Shown here: one piece after another, positions 26,077-35,632 of the stretch | Layout: every line of letters starts with the position of its first letter | Position numbering within the stretch: the first letter of the stretch is position 1 | DNA from: an uncultured Verrucomicrobiae bacterium | Lineage (GTDB): Bacteria; Verrucomicrobiota; Verrucomicrobiia; JADLBR01; CALLMV01 | Reading direction: 5' to 3' | Assembly (NCBI GenBank): GCA_938005615.1 | Contig: CALLMV010000013.1 | Location: 21,761-85,760, forward strand | DNA length: 64,000 bases | Notes under the pieces: generated by a model | Databases searched by the model: none | Told to the model about the DNA's origin: nothing | What the model saw: only the letters and a program-made list of their open reading frames with translations | Translations under genes and position numbers: made by a program

Positions 26077-26949
26077 TATTCTTGATCCAGTGCTCAGAAA
26101 GCTCGCTAAATCCACCTCATAGACACTAGCAGACCGAGCGGCAGAATCAGGAGAGAAGCCAAGTGCATCCAACACAGAATTCAGTCCACCCGCGCGTACC
26201 AAGGCATCGCCAGGCATCACAATTAAGTCCGGCTGCATCACAACCATTGCTTCACGCGAAAGCGGCTTATAGCCACGAAAACCTTCAACGGCGTTACGCC
26301 CCCCTGCTGCTTCTATGACTTCTTGAGCCACAGTTCCCCAGCCAGCCGCCAGCCAATTCCCCATACCTGGTGGGGACATCAGGAAGAGAACACGCGGCGC
26401 TACACCCGCTAAAGGGTCAGTGCGGAGACTTCGCTCTACATGCTCTGCTAGTCCCTCTGCCTGGCAAGGACAACCCAGGACACTGGCCACGTGTTTAATC
26501 TTCTGCGGCACACTCATGAGACCTTGGGACTCGTCGATGATGGCAACAGGCACACCACTGGCTTTCAACTGCTGTATCGCAGCAGGAGGACCACTCAGAG
26601 AAGATGCCAGAACAAGTGTAGGTCGTTGCGCAAGTACACCTTCAGCAGAGAAATTTCTGTAATAACCGACTCGGGGTAGTGTGTCGTAATCCGGAATCGT
26701 GGTGCAGGATTCATCGACCGCCACAACACGTGCTCCACAATTCAAATCATAAACAATTTCACTCAGGGCCACTCCCAGCACAACGACACGTGAAAGTTTG
26801 CCTGTGAAACTTTTTTCCTGCGAGTGCAATTCTTCATTAACTTTGCTTTCATCAGCAGGCCTGCAAGCTGCTAAAACAATAGCGGCAATAATTTGGATCG
26901 AGCAGCTAGCGTTTTTGAGGGAACTTCTATTTTTGATTTTGAGAATCAT
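25972..26949 (-). CDS. hmuT: HmuT-like haem ABC transporter substrate-binding lipoprotein
   Basis: About 325 residues. ATG 26949 gives MILKIKNRSSLKNASC, a hydrophobic core and a lipobox-like VLAAC, so a lipoprotein of the periplasmic-binding-protein (BtuF/HmuT, PF01497) family. Haem specificity is suggested by VALSEIVYDLNCGARVVAVDESC, LPRVGYYRNFSAEGVLAQRPTLVLAS and EGFRGYKPLSREAM, which follow HmuT closely. No hmuU, hmuV or TonB receptor is adjacent. A Fur-like box overlaps the start. The last 22 residues (after GNSVLELRNRLR) arise from a 37-bp direct repeat read in another frame; without it the protein would stop at once with TAG. The TTG at 26967 is an alternative start. Confidence 0.85.
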   Translation of the reverse strand: MILKIKNRSSLKNASCSIQIIAAIVLAACRPADESKVNEELHSQEKSFTGKLSRVVVLGVALSEIVYDLNCGARVVAVDESCTTIPDYDTLPRVGYYRNFSAEGVLAQRPTLVLASSLSGPPAAIQQLKASGVPVAIIDESQGLMSVPQKIKHVASVLGCPCQAEGLAEHVERSLRTDPLAGVAPRVLFLMSPPGMGNWLAAGWGTVAQEVIEAAGGRNAVEGFRGYKPLSREAMVVMQPDLIVMPGDALVRAGGLNSVLDALGFSPDSAARSASVYEVDLASFLSTGSRIGNSVLELRNRLRCAEIARQDATRRVIVYSNSETD

Positions 26950-26957
26950 TATTATTT
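26939..26957 (-). promoter_or_regulatory. Fur-like box overlapping the hmuT start
   Basis: On the minus strand ATAATAATGATTCTCA closely follows the Fur pattern GATAATGATTCTCATT. It covers the ATG at 26949. Repression by Fur under iron sufficiency would suit a haem-binding protein. No experimental support; position over the start codon is slightly unusual but known for such sites. Confidence 0.55.
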
Positions 26958-27028
26958 TATGAAACAACTTCTTTGCAGAATTTCAAGCGTGCCTTAATTG
27001 CTTCATGTTAATGCTGCTAAACGCAGGC

Positions 27029-28315
27029 TCAGCGATCGCACTCGCCCATGACGAAATCAAGTGAACCGAGAATTGCCACGGTATCACTGACCATGTGACC
27101 GGGCAGAAGCTTGGGAAGAATGGAAAGATTCACAAAACTAGGCGCGCGAATCTTCAGCCGGTAAGGAACACCGCCGCCTTTGGAGCAGATGTAAAAGCCA
27201 AGCTCGCCTTTCGGATTTTCCGCACCAAAGTACACCTCACCGTGGGGGGCTTGTATTCCTTGGGTGACGATCATGAACTGGTGTATCAACTCCTCCATTT
27301 TGGTGAGCACCGCCTCCTTAGGAGGAAGGGTGTTTTTGGGATCGGTGTAGCAGATGGGACCCGAGGGCAGTTTTTCAATGACTTGCCTGAGTATCTTCAC
27401 GCTTTCGCGCATTTCCTGAATACGGCAGTAGTAGCGGTCGTAACAATCGCCCACGCTGCCGATAGGTACTTCAAAATCGTATTTTTCATAGCCGCAGTAG
27501 GGGTGCACTTTGCGTAAGTCGTGTTCTATGCCAGATGCCCTTAGATTGGGGCCAGAAAGTGCGTAAGCAATAGCGTCTTCTTTCGTGATAATGCCGAGAT
27601 CCTTGGTCCGGTCCACGAAGATTTTGTTACGTGACAGTAATTTATCTATTTCGTCAATCCGTGTAGGGAATTCTTGGAGGAATTTTTTTAACGCGGGGAT
27701 GAAATCCGCAGGTAAATCGCGAGTCATTCCCCCCACTCTTGTGTAGCTTGTGGTGAATCGCGCACCTGTGAGCATCTCAATGAGGTTGTAGAGTTTCTCA
27801 CGTTCAGTGAAGGTATAGAGGAATACCGTCATGGCCCCGCAATCCATCGCAAAGGCCCCAAGACCGAGGAGGTGTGCAGAGATGCGTGCTATTTCACAGC
27901 AGATGACGCGGATGGCCTGGCCACGCGGGGGAAGCTCCCAGCCCATAAGTTTTTCTACAGCTAGGGCATAAGCGACGTTGTTGGCCAGTGGAGCTAGATA
28001 GTCAAGGCGGTCCGTGTAAGGGACAAACTGGTTGTAAGTCATGTTTTCGGCGATCTTCTCGTCGCCGCGATGGAGGAATCCGACATCTGGCTCCGCTTTT
28101 GTGATGATCTCTCCATCGAGTTCCAGGACGATGCGCAGGACACCATGGGTCGAGGGATGCGAGGGGCCCATGTTAAGCACGAGCCGCTCCGACTCTGGGT
28201 TGGATTCGTTGTATTTTTCTGCTTCTTTTTCGAATTTTGCAGCGATGTCGAGGTGCTCAACTTCTATTGTCCGTACATTTTGTGAAGGACTGGGTTTTGT
28301 GGCTAGTGTGCTCAT
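27029..28315 (-). CDS. nuoD: NADH-quinone oxidoreductase subunit D
   Basis: The 49-kDa subunit of complex I, which with NuoB forms the quinone-binding site at the membrane-side end of the peripheral arm. 428 residues from ATG 28315, which lies 5 nt after the nuoC stop; the longer frame to 28390 would overlap nuoC. Visible: LNMGPSHPSTHGVLRIVLELDGE, GFLHRGDEKIAENMTYNQFVPYTDRLDYLAP, SAHLLGLGAFAMDCGAMT and the C-terminal LGSLDFVMGECDR. No frameshift; usual length. Part of nuoB-nuoC-nuoD, transcribed leftwards; no further nuo gene follows. Confidence 0.96.
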   Translation of the reverse strand: MSTLATKPSPSQNVRTIEVEHLDIAAKFEKEAEKYNESNPESERLVLNMGPSHPSTHGVLRIVLELDGEIITKAEPDVGFLHRGDEKIAENMTYNQFVPYTDRLDYLAPLANNVAYALAVEKLMGWELPPRGQAIRVICCEIARISAHLLGLGAFAMDCGAMTVFLYTFTEREKLYNLIEMLTGARFTTSYTRVGGMTRDLPADFIPALKKFLQEFPTRIDEIDKLLSRNKIFVDRTKDLGIITKEDAIAYALSGPNLRASGIEHDLRKVHPYCGYEKYDFEVPIGSVGDCYDRYYCRIQEMRESVKILRQVIEKLPSGPICYTDPKNTLPPKEAVLTKMEELIHQFMIVTQGIQAPHGEVYFGAENPKGELGFYICSKGGGVPYRLKIRAPSFVNLSILPKLLPGHMVSDTVAILGSLDFVMGECDR

Positions 28316-28319
28316 GGGT

Positions 28320-28958
28320 TTAGTGTGGTGTGCGGCTGCGTGGCTCTGCTTCGTGTGCAAAATCGCTTGTGGAAGTAACGAATGGGCCACCCTCCATCGG
28401 AGCTGCGTCAGTGAAGTGTCCGTCAGGCATGTGGACTGGGAGACCCTCCAAGGGGAACTCTTTTCGTAGTGGGAAGTGCGGGTATCCTTCCCACATAAGG
28501 ATTCTCCTTAGGTCTGGGTGTCCGATAAATTTGATGCCCATCATGTCATAAATTTCGCGTTCGTGCCAATTGGCTGTGGGGTAAATGTCTGAGATAGTGT
28601 GTAGTTCTGATTTCTCTTCAGAGACGCGGCAACTGAGGCGTAAGTGCCGTTTAGTTTGCAAGGAATAGTGTTCGTAAACAATTTCGAATCGCGGCTCTTC
28701 ATTTTCGTGATCTACGCTGGAGATGTCTAAAAGGTAGTCGTAATTCAGCTTGTCTCTCAGAAACAAAGAGACTTCGCGGATCAATTCCGCATCGCGTAAA
28801 TAAAGCGAAATCTCACCACGGAAAATAGGCCTCAACTCTAAACTTTCTGCAAACTCATGCAAAAGTGGTTTGAGATATTCGGCGCTATCTGTGTGCAAAA
28901 TCTTGTGGCCAGCGGAGTGTGGTTTCGTGAGAGGTGCTTCTGAGGCTGTGGCAGACAT
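28320..28958 (-). CDS. nuoC: NADH-quinone oxidoreductase subunit C
   Basis: The 30-kDa subunit of complex I. 212 residues. The core LNYDYLLDISSVDHENEEPRFEIVYEHYSLQTKRHLRLSCRV, ISDIYPTANWHEREIYDMMGIKFIGHPDLRRILMWEGYPHFPLRKEFPLEG is the diagnostic 30-kDa subunit sequence. An N-terminal extension of about 25 residues (SATASEAPLTKPHSAGH) and a Pro/Arg-rich tail are extra. It is a separate gene rather than the NuoCD fusion of E. coli, 10 nt downstream of nuoB. Confidence 0.95.
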   Translation of the reverse strand: MSATASEAPLTKPHSAGHKILHTDSAEYLKPLLHEFAESLELRPIFRGEISLYLRDAELIREVSLFLRDKLNYDYLLDISSVDHENEEPRFEIVYEHYSLQTKRHLRLSCRVSEEKSELHTISDIYPTANWHEREIYDMMGIKFIGHPDLRRILMWEGYPHFPLRKEFPLEGLPVHMPDGHFTDAAPMEGGPFVTSTSDFAHEAEPRSRTPH

Positions 28959-28968
28959 AGTAGGGGTT

Positions 28969-29490
28969 TCAGGAAGCTAGAGCGGGTTCCTGTTTCAGAG
29001 CCAGTGTAGAATGCTCCTTTTCAATCTTTCTCTGCAGGCGCATCAGCCCTTCAAGAAGGGCTTCAGGCCGAGGTGGGCATCCCGAGATGTAAACATCGAC
29101 GGGGATCAAACGGTCGATTCCCTGAAGCACTGCATAAGAACGATACATGCCGCCAGAGGAAGCACAGGCTCCCATGGCAATGCACCATTTCGGATCAGGC
29201 ATCTGATCATAAATTCGTTTAACGGCTAAGGCCATTTTATAAGTCACTGTACCTGCAACGATGAGGAGATCCGCTTGACGCGGGGAGAAACGCATGACTT
29301 CGGCACCAAATCGTGCGATATCAAATCGAGATGATGCGGCTGCCATAAGCTCGATTGCGCAGCATGCTAGACCCATAGGCATGGGCCAGATGGAGTTTTT
29401 TCGGATCCAGTTGATGGCGGAGTCGAGCCGAGTCAGCACGACATTGCCTTCTACTTTGGAATTGTAGCTCATTTCGCCGGTGTTCGACAT
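28969..29490 (-). CDS. nuoB: NADH-quinone oxidoreductase subunit B
   Basis: Carries the terminal Fe-S cluster N2 of complex I. 173 residues. The four ligand cysteines are present: the tandem pair in [18 protein letters not shown], one in [14 protein letters not shown] and one in [17 protein letters not shown]. It is the first gene of nuoB-C-D. No nuoA precedes it: the upstream 270 bases hold no membrane-protein frame, so the other subunits must be elsewhere. An 18-bp palindrome lies 41 bp upstream of the start. Confidence 0.96.
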   Translation of the reverse strand: MSNTGEMSYNSKVEGNVVLTRLDSAINWIRKNSIWPMPMGLACCAIELMAAASSRFDIARFGAEVMRFSPRQADLLIVAGTVTYKMALAVKRIYDQMPDPKWCIAMGACASSGGMYRSYAVLQGIDRLIPVDVYISGCPPRPEALLEGLMRLQRKIEKEHSTLALKQEPALAS

Positions 29491-29530
29491 AGTTGTAAGC
29501 TAATCGCACCGGGATGCTAGGCAAGAGGAA

Positions 29531-29548
29531 TTGTGAAAGTTTTCACAA
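29531..29548. promoter_or_regulatory. 18-bp palindrome upstream of nuoB
   Basis: TTGTGAAA-GT-TTTCACAA, two perfect 8-bp half-sites around a 2-bp centre, 41 bp upstream of the nuoB ATG. The TGTGA core recalls CRP/FNR-family sites, but the spacing is different (half-sites TGTGAAA/TTTCACA adjacent). It is a good operator candidate for nuoBCD; the divergent TPR gene starts 214 bp away. Confidence 0.5.
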
Positions 29549-29761
29549 ACTTAAGCTATTTTATTTATTCAGCAAAATGATACGACGTTGTGCAAGATTA
29601 CGGCATCGAGGGGACATTGATCAAATGCTCAGTTGTGTCACGCGTGAAGAAATTTGCTACAGGCGTTGGGAAATTTGAGGTAGTTGTAAATCTGACTCAG
29701 GTTCTGGATGCATTGGGGAATTTTGTTTGCCCGGAACAACGGCTGATGCAGATTAAAGGAA

Positions 29762-31783
29762 ATGTTTGCTGCAAACATCTTTAAAAGGACAGCTTGGCCC
29801 GCTTTGTTCTGTTTGATTATACCTGTTTGCTTTTCGGATGCTGCGGAGTCCAACCAGCTGAATGACCAGAGGGACAACCGGCTTTCCCTCTCCAGCCTTC
29901 CGCAAGAGTTGCGCGAAGTTGTAGCTTCTGCAGCTAGCCTGCTGCGGCAAGGCAAGCCTGCTGAGGCCTACACGCTTGTGGAAAAGGATGTTTCCCTTCC
30001 CGCTGCGCCTCCCGAGGTGCTTGCTCTGGGAGCGCTTAGTCTTGCGCGTGACAACCGTGCGCCCCGTGCTTTGCGTCTTGCAGAGCTGCTCACCGCCACA
30101 CCGGGCTATCGGCTCTCTGGTTTGGCGATCCTCTACGATGTACAGTCCCGGGCCTATTCTAGTACACTGGCCGTAAACACTGTCTCCTCAAGAATGGGGG
30201 ATGTAAATTCTTCTGTGTGGACAAAATTAGGCGAGACCTATGCGGAAATACTCACGGAGTTTGCCGCAAAGACAGCAGCCGAAGTCATAGACTTGGCACT
30301 GCCAATATTTCAACACGCCGCAGCCGTTTCCATGCAGGAAGACAGATCAGCAATTGTGCTCACCCACCTGCGCCTGGCCGATCTACTCTCTGCAAGAAAT
30401 GATATTCCAGCAGTGATTGAATCTTTAAGGCGTGCGCTCGATGCGGAGCCTGACAATCGTGAAGCATTGGTGCGCTTGGCTGTAGCGATGATTGAACAAG
30501 GCAGTCTGTTAGAGGCTGCAGCAGAATTGGAAAAAGTGATCGAAAAACACCCTGATTACCTGCCTGCGCTCACTGCCCTTATTGAGTTGTATGTGAATTT
30601 AGAAAAGAAAGATCAGGCGATCGCACTCATGGAAAAATGTTTGGAACGTGCGGATTTCGATTCTGAACTTGGCCTCGCAGAGTTGGCTGCTCGCATCAAC
30701 GCTTGGGGGCTGACTTACAAGCTATCGCTTCGGGCCCGGGACCGCGAACCCGAATCGGTGCGAGCGCACATTTTTCTCGTGGAGTCGGCATTGCGCGAAA
30801 AACTTAAAGAAGAGGCCCTCACCCACGCAGGCGAGGCTTATGCACAATTCCCCAACAGTCCGCTGATTATCCAAATGGCCGTTGTTGCGGCGCGCGAGGC
30901 TGGGAAGTTTGACTTGGCAGAAATTTATCTCAACCGATTAGAAAAAATCACCAACGAGGCGACTGAAGGCATCAGCCCCAAAGACGTAATGGTCGAGCGA
31001 GCCATCCTCGCAGAACGCCGCAACGATCTAGCTGAAATGGAAAGGCAATTCCGCCGTGTCCTAGAAATAGATCCCGACAATCACTTTGCCATGAATTACA
31101 TGGCCTACACTTTCGCCGATCGGGGAATTCGCCTCGAAGAAGCGTTAGGTATGATCACAAAAGCCATTTCGCTTGAGCCACAAAACTCCGCTTACCTCGA
31201 TACCCTCGGTTGGGTGCACTATATGCTGGGAGATTTCGCCAAAGCTTACGAATTCATCTCGCAGGCCGCAGAAATCGGTCCCCCCCACGAGGAGATTTTT
31301 GAAAACTTAGGCGATGCTGCCGACGCGCTCGGACGCCACAAGGAAGCACTTACTCACTGGAGAAAATCTCTGGAATTGCAACCAGATCGTCCCTTTGTAG
31401 CAGAAAAAATTCAGGCCGTAGAGCGCGGCGAAAGACTCAACCACCCCTTACCATACATTCCACCGCCTGGTACGCCGCCGCTTGTAACTAATAGTAATGA
31501 TAGTGAGACAAAAGATTCTGAACGTTCAGAACATACTAAAACAGATACCCTGAGCACTGAGCAGAAAATTCCAAAATCAAACAACCCAAAAACCTCGCCG
31601 ATGAACCCCCCCAGCCAAAGTGACGATGAGCCCTTGCAAGAAAACAACGATCCTTCCAGCAACGAAACACCTTTAGCTCCTCCCGATGAAGACACGCATG
31701 ACAAACCCAATGACAATTCCGATCCAAACACCACAGACGACACACCGCCTGACCTCACGGAGCTCCTAATCCAATACTCCTGA
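29762..31783 (+). CDS. Exported TPR-repeat protein with acidic/Pro-rich tail
   Basis: 673 residues. ATG 29762 has a good Shine-Dalgarno (AAAGGA, 29755-29760) and yields the signal peptide MFAANIFKRTAWPALFCLIIPVCFSDA. Roughly residues 45-540 are TPR-type helical hairpins, for example SLRRALDAEPDNREALVRLAVAM, NHFAMNYMAYTFADRGIRLEEAL and ENLGDAADALGRHKEALTHWRKSL. The last 110 residues form a low-complexity tail rich in Ser, Thr, Asn, Asp and Pro. It likely scaffolds envelope complexes. It ends 4 nt before the ABC transporter binding-protein gene and heads that operon, so it may assist peptide uptake. Confidence 0.82.
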   Translation: MFAANIFKRTAWPALFCLIIPVCFSDAAESNQLNDQRDNRLSLSSLPQELREVVASAASLLRQGKPAEAYTLVEKDVSLPAAPPEVLALGALSLARDNRAPRALRLAELLTATPGYRLSGLAILYDVQSRAYSSTLAVNTVSSRMGDVNSSVWTKLGETYAEILTEFAAKTAAEVIDLALPIFQHAAAVSMQEDRSAIVLTHLRLADLLSARNDIPAVIESLRRALDAEPDNREALVRLAVAMIEQGSLLEAAAELEKVIEKHPDYLPALTALIELYVNLEKKDQAIALMEKCLERADFDSELGLAELAARINAWGLTYKLSLRARDREPESVRAHIFLVESALREKLKEEALTHAGEAYAQFPNSPLIIQMAVVAAREAGKFDLAEIYLNRLEKITNEATEGISPKDVMVERAILAERRNDLAEMERQFRRVLEIDPDNHFAMNYMAYTFADRGIRLEEALGMITKAISLEPQNSAYLDTLGWVHYMLGDFAKAYEFISQAAEIGPPHEEIFENLGDAADALGRHKEALTHWRKSLELQPDRPFVAEKIQAVERGERLNHPLPYIPPPGTPPLVTNSNDSETKDSERSEHTKTDTLSTEQKIPKSNNPKTSPMNPPSQSDDEPLQENNDPSSNETPLAPPDEDTHDKPNDNSDPNTTDDTPPDLTELLIQYS

Positions 31784-31787
31784 AAAA

Positions 31788-33572
31788 ATGTACAATTCCC
31801 TCGGGCGATTTCTGAACTGTACTCTCCTCTTAGCACTACTCGCCTTGAGCTATTGCATCCCGCGCGATCCCGCGCCTCAGACTCGTGCGAGACCACCTGT
31901 CACAGAGGCGGGCTTTCCCGTTAGCGATTTACCGCAGGGGCAATTTGGCGGGCGCCTTATTCTCTCTCAGCTATCAGACCCACGCACCTTCAATCCGATC
32001 ATTGCGGAAGACGCGGCTTCCGGGGCCATCGGTGGCATCCTCTTTCCCGGGCTGACCCGGGTAAACCCAGTTACGCTCGAACCTGAGCCCGAGCTTGCTG
32101 AGCGGTGGGAAATCTCTGAAGATCAACGCTCCTTCACCTTCTACCTACGCCGCGGCCTGACTTGGAGCGATGGACATCCCTTCAGCGCAGACGATGTTAT
32201 CTTTTCGCTTGATACTGTGATTCAACATCCCTCCGTCATCACACGCACAAAAACCTTCCTCTCGGTGGATGGTAAAAAGTTCGACTTTGAAAAAATCGAC
32301 GACTATACCATACGCATCACCACACCGGACATCTATGCTCCGTTCCTCATATTTATCGGTACAAACATTATCCCCAAACACATCTACGAACAACACCTGC
32401 AAGATGGGACTTTCATGCAGCAAATGGGCATCAACACGCCCCCGCACAAACTACCTAGCCTTGGCCCTTTCCGCCTAATGAGATTCGTACCAGGCCAACG
32501 AATCATCTTTGAGCGCAATCCTTACTACTGGACGCTCGCCCCAGACGGGTCACGATTGCCTTACCTCGACCACCTCATCCTCAACACCGCGCGCGACGCC
32601 AACGCCGCCTTCATCCAATTTCTCTCGGGTAAGACGGATGCAGAAAACATCCGCCCCGAAGATGTCCCCATGGCCCGGCGCCTCGCAGAGAGACGTGGCT
32701 TTAGCGTTATCGAGCGTGGCCCATCGGATGGGACTTCCTTTCTCTGGTTTAACCAAAACACAGGCACCAATCCCAACACAGGCCAGCCGCTGGTGTCACC
32801 CCACAAACTGCGCTGGTTCCGCGATACCCGTTTTCGGCAGGCAGTATCCTACGCGCTTGATCGTGAAGGCATCATTCAGTCGGTGTTCATGGGGATGGCC
32901 GTGCCTTTGTGGAGTTGTGAAAGTCCTGCCAATGTGCGTTGGTTCAATCCCAACGTCAAAAGCTTTCCTCGCGATCTTGCACGGGCGCGCGCCTTGCTCG
33001 CTGATGCGGGGTTCAAGCAACAGGGCGGCACGCTGCAAGATTCCGAAGGCCATCCTGTGGAGTTTACTCTCATCACTAACAAAGAAAACACGCTTCGTTC
33101 AGATATCGCAGTTGTGCTTGCCAACAATCTTGCGGAGCTTGGGATCGCAATGCGCATTCAGCTCCTTGATTTTAACGCTCTCATCGGTCGCATTTCCGAC
33201 AGCTTTGATTACGAGGCCTGCCTTCTTGGCCTCACGGGTGGGGCTAGCGATCCCTCCTCGGCGCTGGACACCATCTCTTCCTTTGGTCGCATGCACTTGT
33301 GGTTTCCACAGCAGAAGACACCCTCCACCGAAGCTGAAGCGCGCATGGATGAGCTGATGCAGTTACAACTGCGCACGCTCGACTACAACTTGCGCAAGCG
33401 CTACTACGATGAGGTGCAGCAAATCATGGCCCGCGAACAATTCTTCATTTACCTTGTAACACCCACGGTGTTTGGCGCACTGCGCGACGGTTGGCAAAAT
33501 CTGCGCCCTCCGGCCACTGCAGGCACATCTCTGCTGTGGAATCACGATGAAATTTGGCGTCCTCAGCCCTAG
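31788..33572 (+). CDS. Peptide ABC transporter substrate-binding lipoprotein (OppA/DppA family)
   Basis: 594 residues. The start MYNSLGRFLNCTLLLALLALSYC has a lipobox-like LSYC, so it is predicted to be lipid-anchored. It is a family 5 extracellular solute-binding protein: GGRLILSQLSDPRTFNPIIAEDAAS, LEPELAERWEISEDQRSFTFYLRRGLTWSDGHPFSADDVIFSLD and, later, FRQAVSYALDREGIIQSVF and ARALLADAGF. It delivers peptides (or nickel/other family-5 ligands) to the permeases that follow 6 nt downstream. Heads of such clusters without their own OppF often use ATPases encoded elsewhere. Confidence 0.9.
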   Translation: MYNSLGRFLNCTLLLALLALSYCIPRDPAPQTRARPPVTEAGFPVSDLPQGQFGGRLILSQLSDPRTFNPIIAEDAASGAIGGILFPGLTRVNPVTLEPEPELAERWEISEDQRSFTFYLRRGLTWSDGHPFSADDVIFSLDTVIQHPSVITRTKTFLSVDGKKFDFEKIDDYTIRITTPDIYAPFLIFIGTNIIPKHIYEQHLQDGTFMQQMGINTPPHKLPSLGPFRLMRFVPGQRIIFERNPYYWTLAPDGSRLPYLDHLILNTARDANAAFIQFLSGKTDAENIRPEDVPMARRLAERRGFSVIERGPSDGTSFLWFNQNTGTNPNTGQPLVSPHKLRWFRDTRFRQAVSYALDREGIIQSVFMGMAVPLWSCESPANVRWFNPNVKSFPRDLARARALLADAGFKQQGGTLQDSEGHPVEFTLITNKENTLRSDIAVVLANNLAELGIAMRIQLLDFNALIGRISDSFDYEACLLGLTGGASDPSSALDTISSFGRMHLWFPQQKTPSTEAEARMDELMQLQLRTLDYNLRKRYYDEVQQIMAREQFFIYLVTPTVFGALRDGWQNLRPPATAGTSLLWNHDEIWRPQP

Positions 33573-33578
33573 CCGTGC

Positions 33579-34547
33579 ATGAAGAAATACATTTTGCAAC
33601 GCCTCTTGTTGTTACCTTTGATGCTTTTGGGAATCAGCGTGATTTCTTTCACTTTGCTCAAGCTTGCACCGGGAGATTATCTTGACTCGCTGAAACTGGC
33701 ACGCGATGTGAGCCCCGAGTTAATTGAGCGACAAAAACAGCAGCTCGGACTGGACCGTTCGGCTCCAGAGCAATTTCTGCGCTGGCTTGCTTCGGCCGTG
33801 CGTCTGGATTTTGGATATTCATTCACTTATAAAATTCCTGTTGTTGAACTGATTGCTCAACGCTTGCCGGCCACTTTTCTCTTGGCGCTGTGTGCGACGT
33901 TGTTTGCCTGGATGATTGCCATCCCCCTGGGGATTCTTGCGGCCATCTGGCAGGGTTCATTTTTCGATCGCTTGTCCTCCGCGCTGGCCTTTTTCGCTCT
34001 GGCAGTGCCGGAGTTTTTTTTGGCACTGCTTGCGGTCTTCTTTGCTTCGCAGACGGGTTGGCTTCCCCTAAGTGGCCTGACGAGTATTGATCACGAATTT
34101 ATGGCGCCCTGGGAGAAAGTTTGGGACGTGACGCGGCACCTTTTTTTGCCCACATTGGTCCTGGGGATTGGCTCGATTGCCTCTTTGATGCGAATCATGC
34201 GCTCCAATTTTCTGGAAACGATGCGAGCGGAATTTGTGACTGCGGCGCGGGCCAAAGGGCTGAGTGAAGGCCGTGTCCTTTTGGGCCACACTCTGCGCAA
34301 CGCCATCAATCCGCTTGTGACGATCTTTGGTTATTCAATCGCCGGGCTGCTGAGCGGATCGCTCATTGTCGAGATCGTCATGGGCTATCCGGGGATTGGT
34401 CTGTTGGTTTACGAAGCTTTTTTTCAAAAAGATATCTACGTCGTGATGGCAAGCATCCTAATGGCAAGTATTATGCTGGTGCTCGGCAATTTGGTGGGCG
34501 ACATCGCACTGGCCCTTTCCGATCCCCGCATACGTTTGGACAAATGA
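33579..34547 (+). CDS. Peptide ABC transporter permease (OppB type)
   Basis: 322 residues, six membrane segments. It begins MKKYILQRLLLLPLMLLGISVISFTLLKLAPGDYLDSL and contains the EAA loop FVTAARAKGLSEGRVLLGHTLRNAINPL. A further membrane-proximal loop LSGLTSIDHEFMAPWEKVWDVTRHLFLP is typical of the longer OppB variants. The stop overlaps the next start by 4 nt (ATGA). With the following OppC-type protein it forms the inner-membrane channel of the importer. Confidence 0.9.
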   Translation: MKKYILQRLLLLPLMLLGISVISFTLLKLAPGDYLDSLKLARDVSPELIERQKQQLGLDRSAPEQFLRWLASAVRLDFGYSFTYKIPVVELIAQRLPATFLLALCATLFAWMIAIPLGILAAIWQGSFFDRLSSALAFFALAVPEFFLALLAVFFASQTGWLPLSGLTSIDHEFMAPWEKVWDVTRHLFLPTLVLGIGSIASLMRIMRSNFLETMRAEFVTAARAKGLSEGRVLLGHTLRNAINPLVTIFGYSIAGLLSGSLIVEIVMGYPGIGLLVYEAFFQKDIYVVMASILMASIMLVLGNLVGDIALALSDPRIRLDK

Positions 34548-35632
34548 AAAATACCTCCCCAGAACTTGCTGCCGAGACACGCCGCGTGTGGGCAAAGTTT
34601 TTGCGTCAACCAGCGGCACGGATCATTTTTGTAATTTTGTCGGTGCTTTACTTGGGTGCTTTGTTTGCTCCGTTTCTGGCGCCATATACGGCTGCATCAC
34701 AACATCTGCCTCACGCCTTTCATCCCCCTACCCCGCTGTTTATCAGCGGAGGCAAAGTATGCGTACACGAGTATGAGTTAACGGACGTTGCGACCCGCAC
34801 ATTTACTGCGGTGCAGGGGAGTGCAGTGCCAGTGCAACTGTTTGCCCGCGGCGAGCCATACAAGCTCTTTTTTCTGATACCGTTCGACAGGCACCTGTTT
34901 CTCGTGCCGCAAGGGCATCGAATTTACTTGTTTGGTGCAGATCACTTCGGGCGCGATGTCTTCAGTAGAATACTGTACGGCTCTCAGGTGTCACTGTCCG
35001 TGGGCTTAATAGGGATCGCCATTACGGTGAGTATTGGCCTGGTGCTGGGCTCATTGGCGGGTTATCTGGGCGGGTGGACGGATCATTTGCTGATGCGGAC
35101 CACGGAGATTTTGATGTCCATTCCTGGGTTGTACTTGATTCTGGCACTGCGCGCGGCTTTTAGCGAGAAATTGGACTCCGTGCAAACGTACTTGATGATC
35201 GTGGTGATATTTAGCTTGATTGGCTGGACGGGGATGTCGCGGGTGATCCGTGGCATGTCACTGAGCCTGCGCGAGCGAGATTACGTGACGGCAGCGCGCG
35301 CTTTGGGAGTGCCTGGTTGGCGAATCTTGTTACGCCATATAATTCCGAACACTTTCAGCTACGTGATAGTTGCAGCCACGCTCAGCGTTCCTGGCTACAT
35401 CTTGGGAGAGGCGGCCCTCAGTTTCCTGGGTTTGGGCATCGCCGAGCCCCACGCCAGTTGGGGGTTGATGCTTTCGCAGGCGCAAAGTATTCGTGTGCTG
35501 ACTAGCTTTTGGTGGATGTTGCTGCCAGGGGTGTTTATCATCATTACTGTAATGACGTTTAATTTCCTAGGTGATTGCCTGCGCGACGCTGTGGATCCGC
35601 GATTTCAACCCCTCACCTTGCAGAAAAAATGA
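34544..35632 (+). CDS. Peptide ABC transporter permease (OppC type) with periplasmic insert
   Basis: 362 residues, about 60 longer than the usual OppC. The extra length is a periplasmic insert of roughly 75 residues between the first membrane segment and the core (about 45-125, from PHAFHPPTPLFISGGKVCVHE to FLVPQGHRIYLFG), a feature of the YejE/long-OppC type. The core has GADHFGRDVFSRILYGSQVSLSVGL and the EAA loop ERDYVTAARALGVPGWRILLRHIIPNTF. It overlaps both neighbours by ATGA, so the operon is tightly coupled. Confidence 0.9.
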   Translation: MKNTSPELAAETRRVWAKFLRQPAARIIFVILSVLYLGALFAPFLAPYTAASQHLPHAFHPPTPLFISGGKVCVHEYELTDVATRTFTAVQGSAVPVQLFARGEPYKLFFLIPFDRHLFLVPQGHRIYLFGADHFGRDVFSRILYGSQVSLSVGLIGIAITVSIGLVLGSLAGYLGGWTDHLLMRTTEILMSIPGLYLILALRAAFSEKLDSVQTYLMIVVIFSLIGWTGMSRVIRGMSLSLRERDYVTAARALGVPGWRILLRHIIPNTFSYVIVAATLSVPGYILGEAALSFLGLGIAEPHASWGLMLSQAQSIRVLTSFWWMLLPGVFIIITVMTFNFLGDCLRDAVDPRFQPLTLQKK

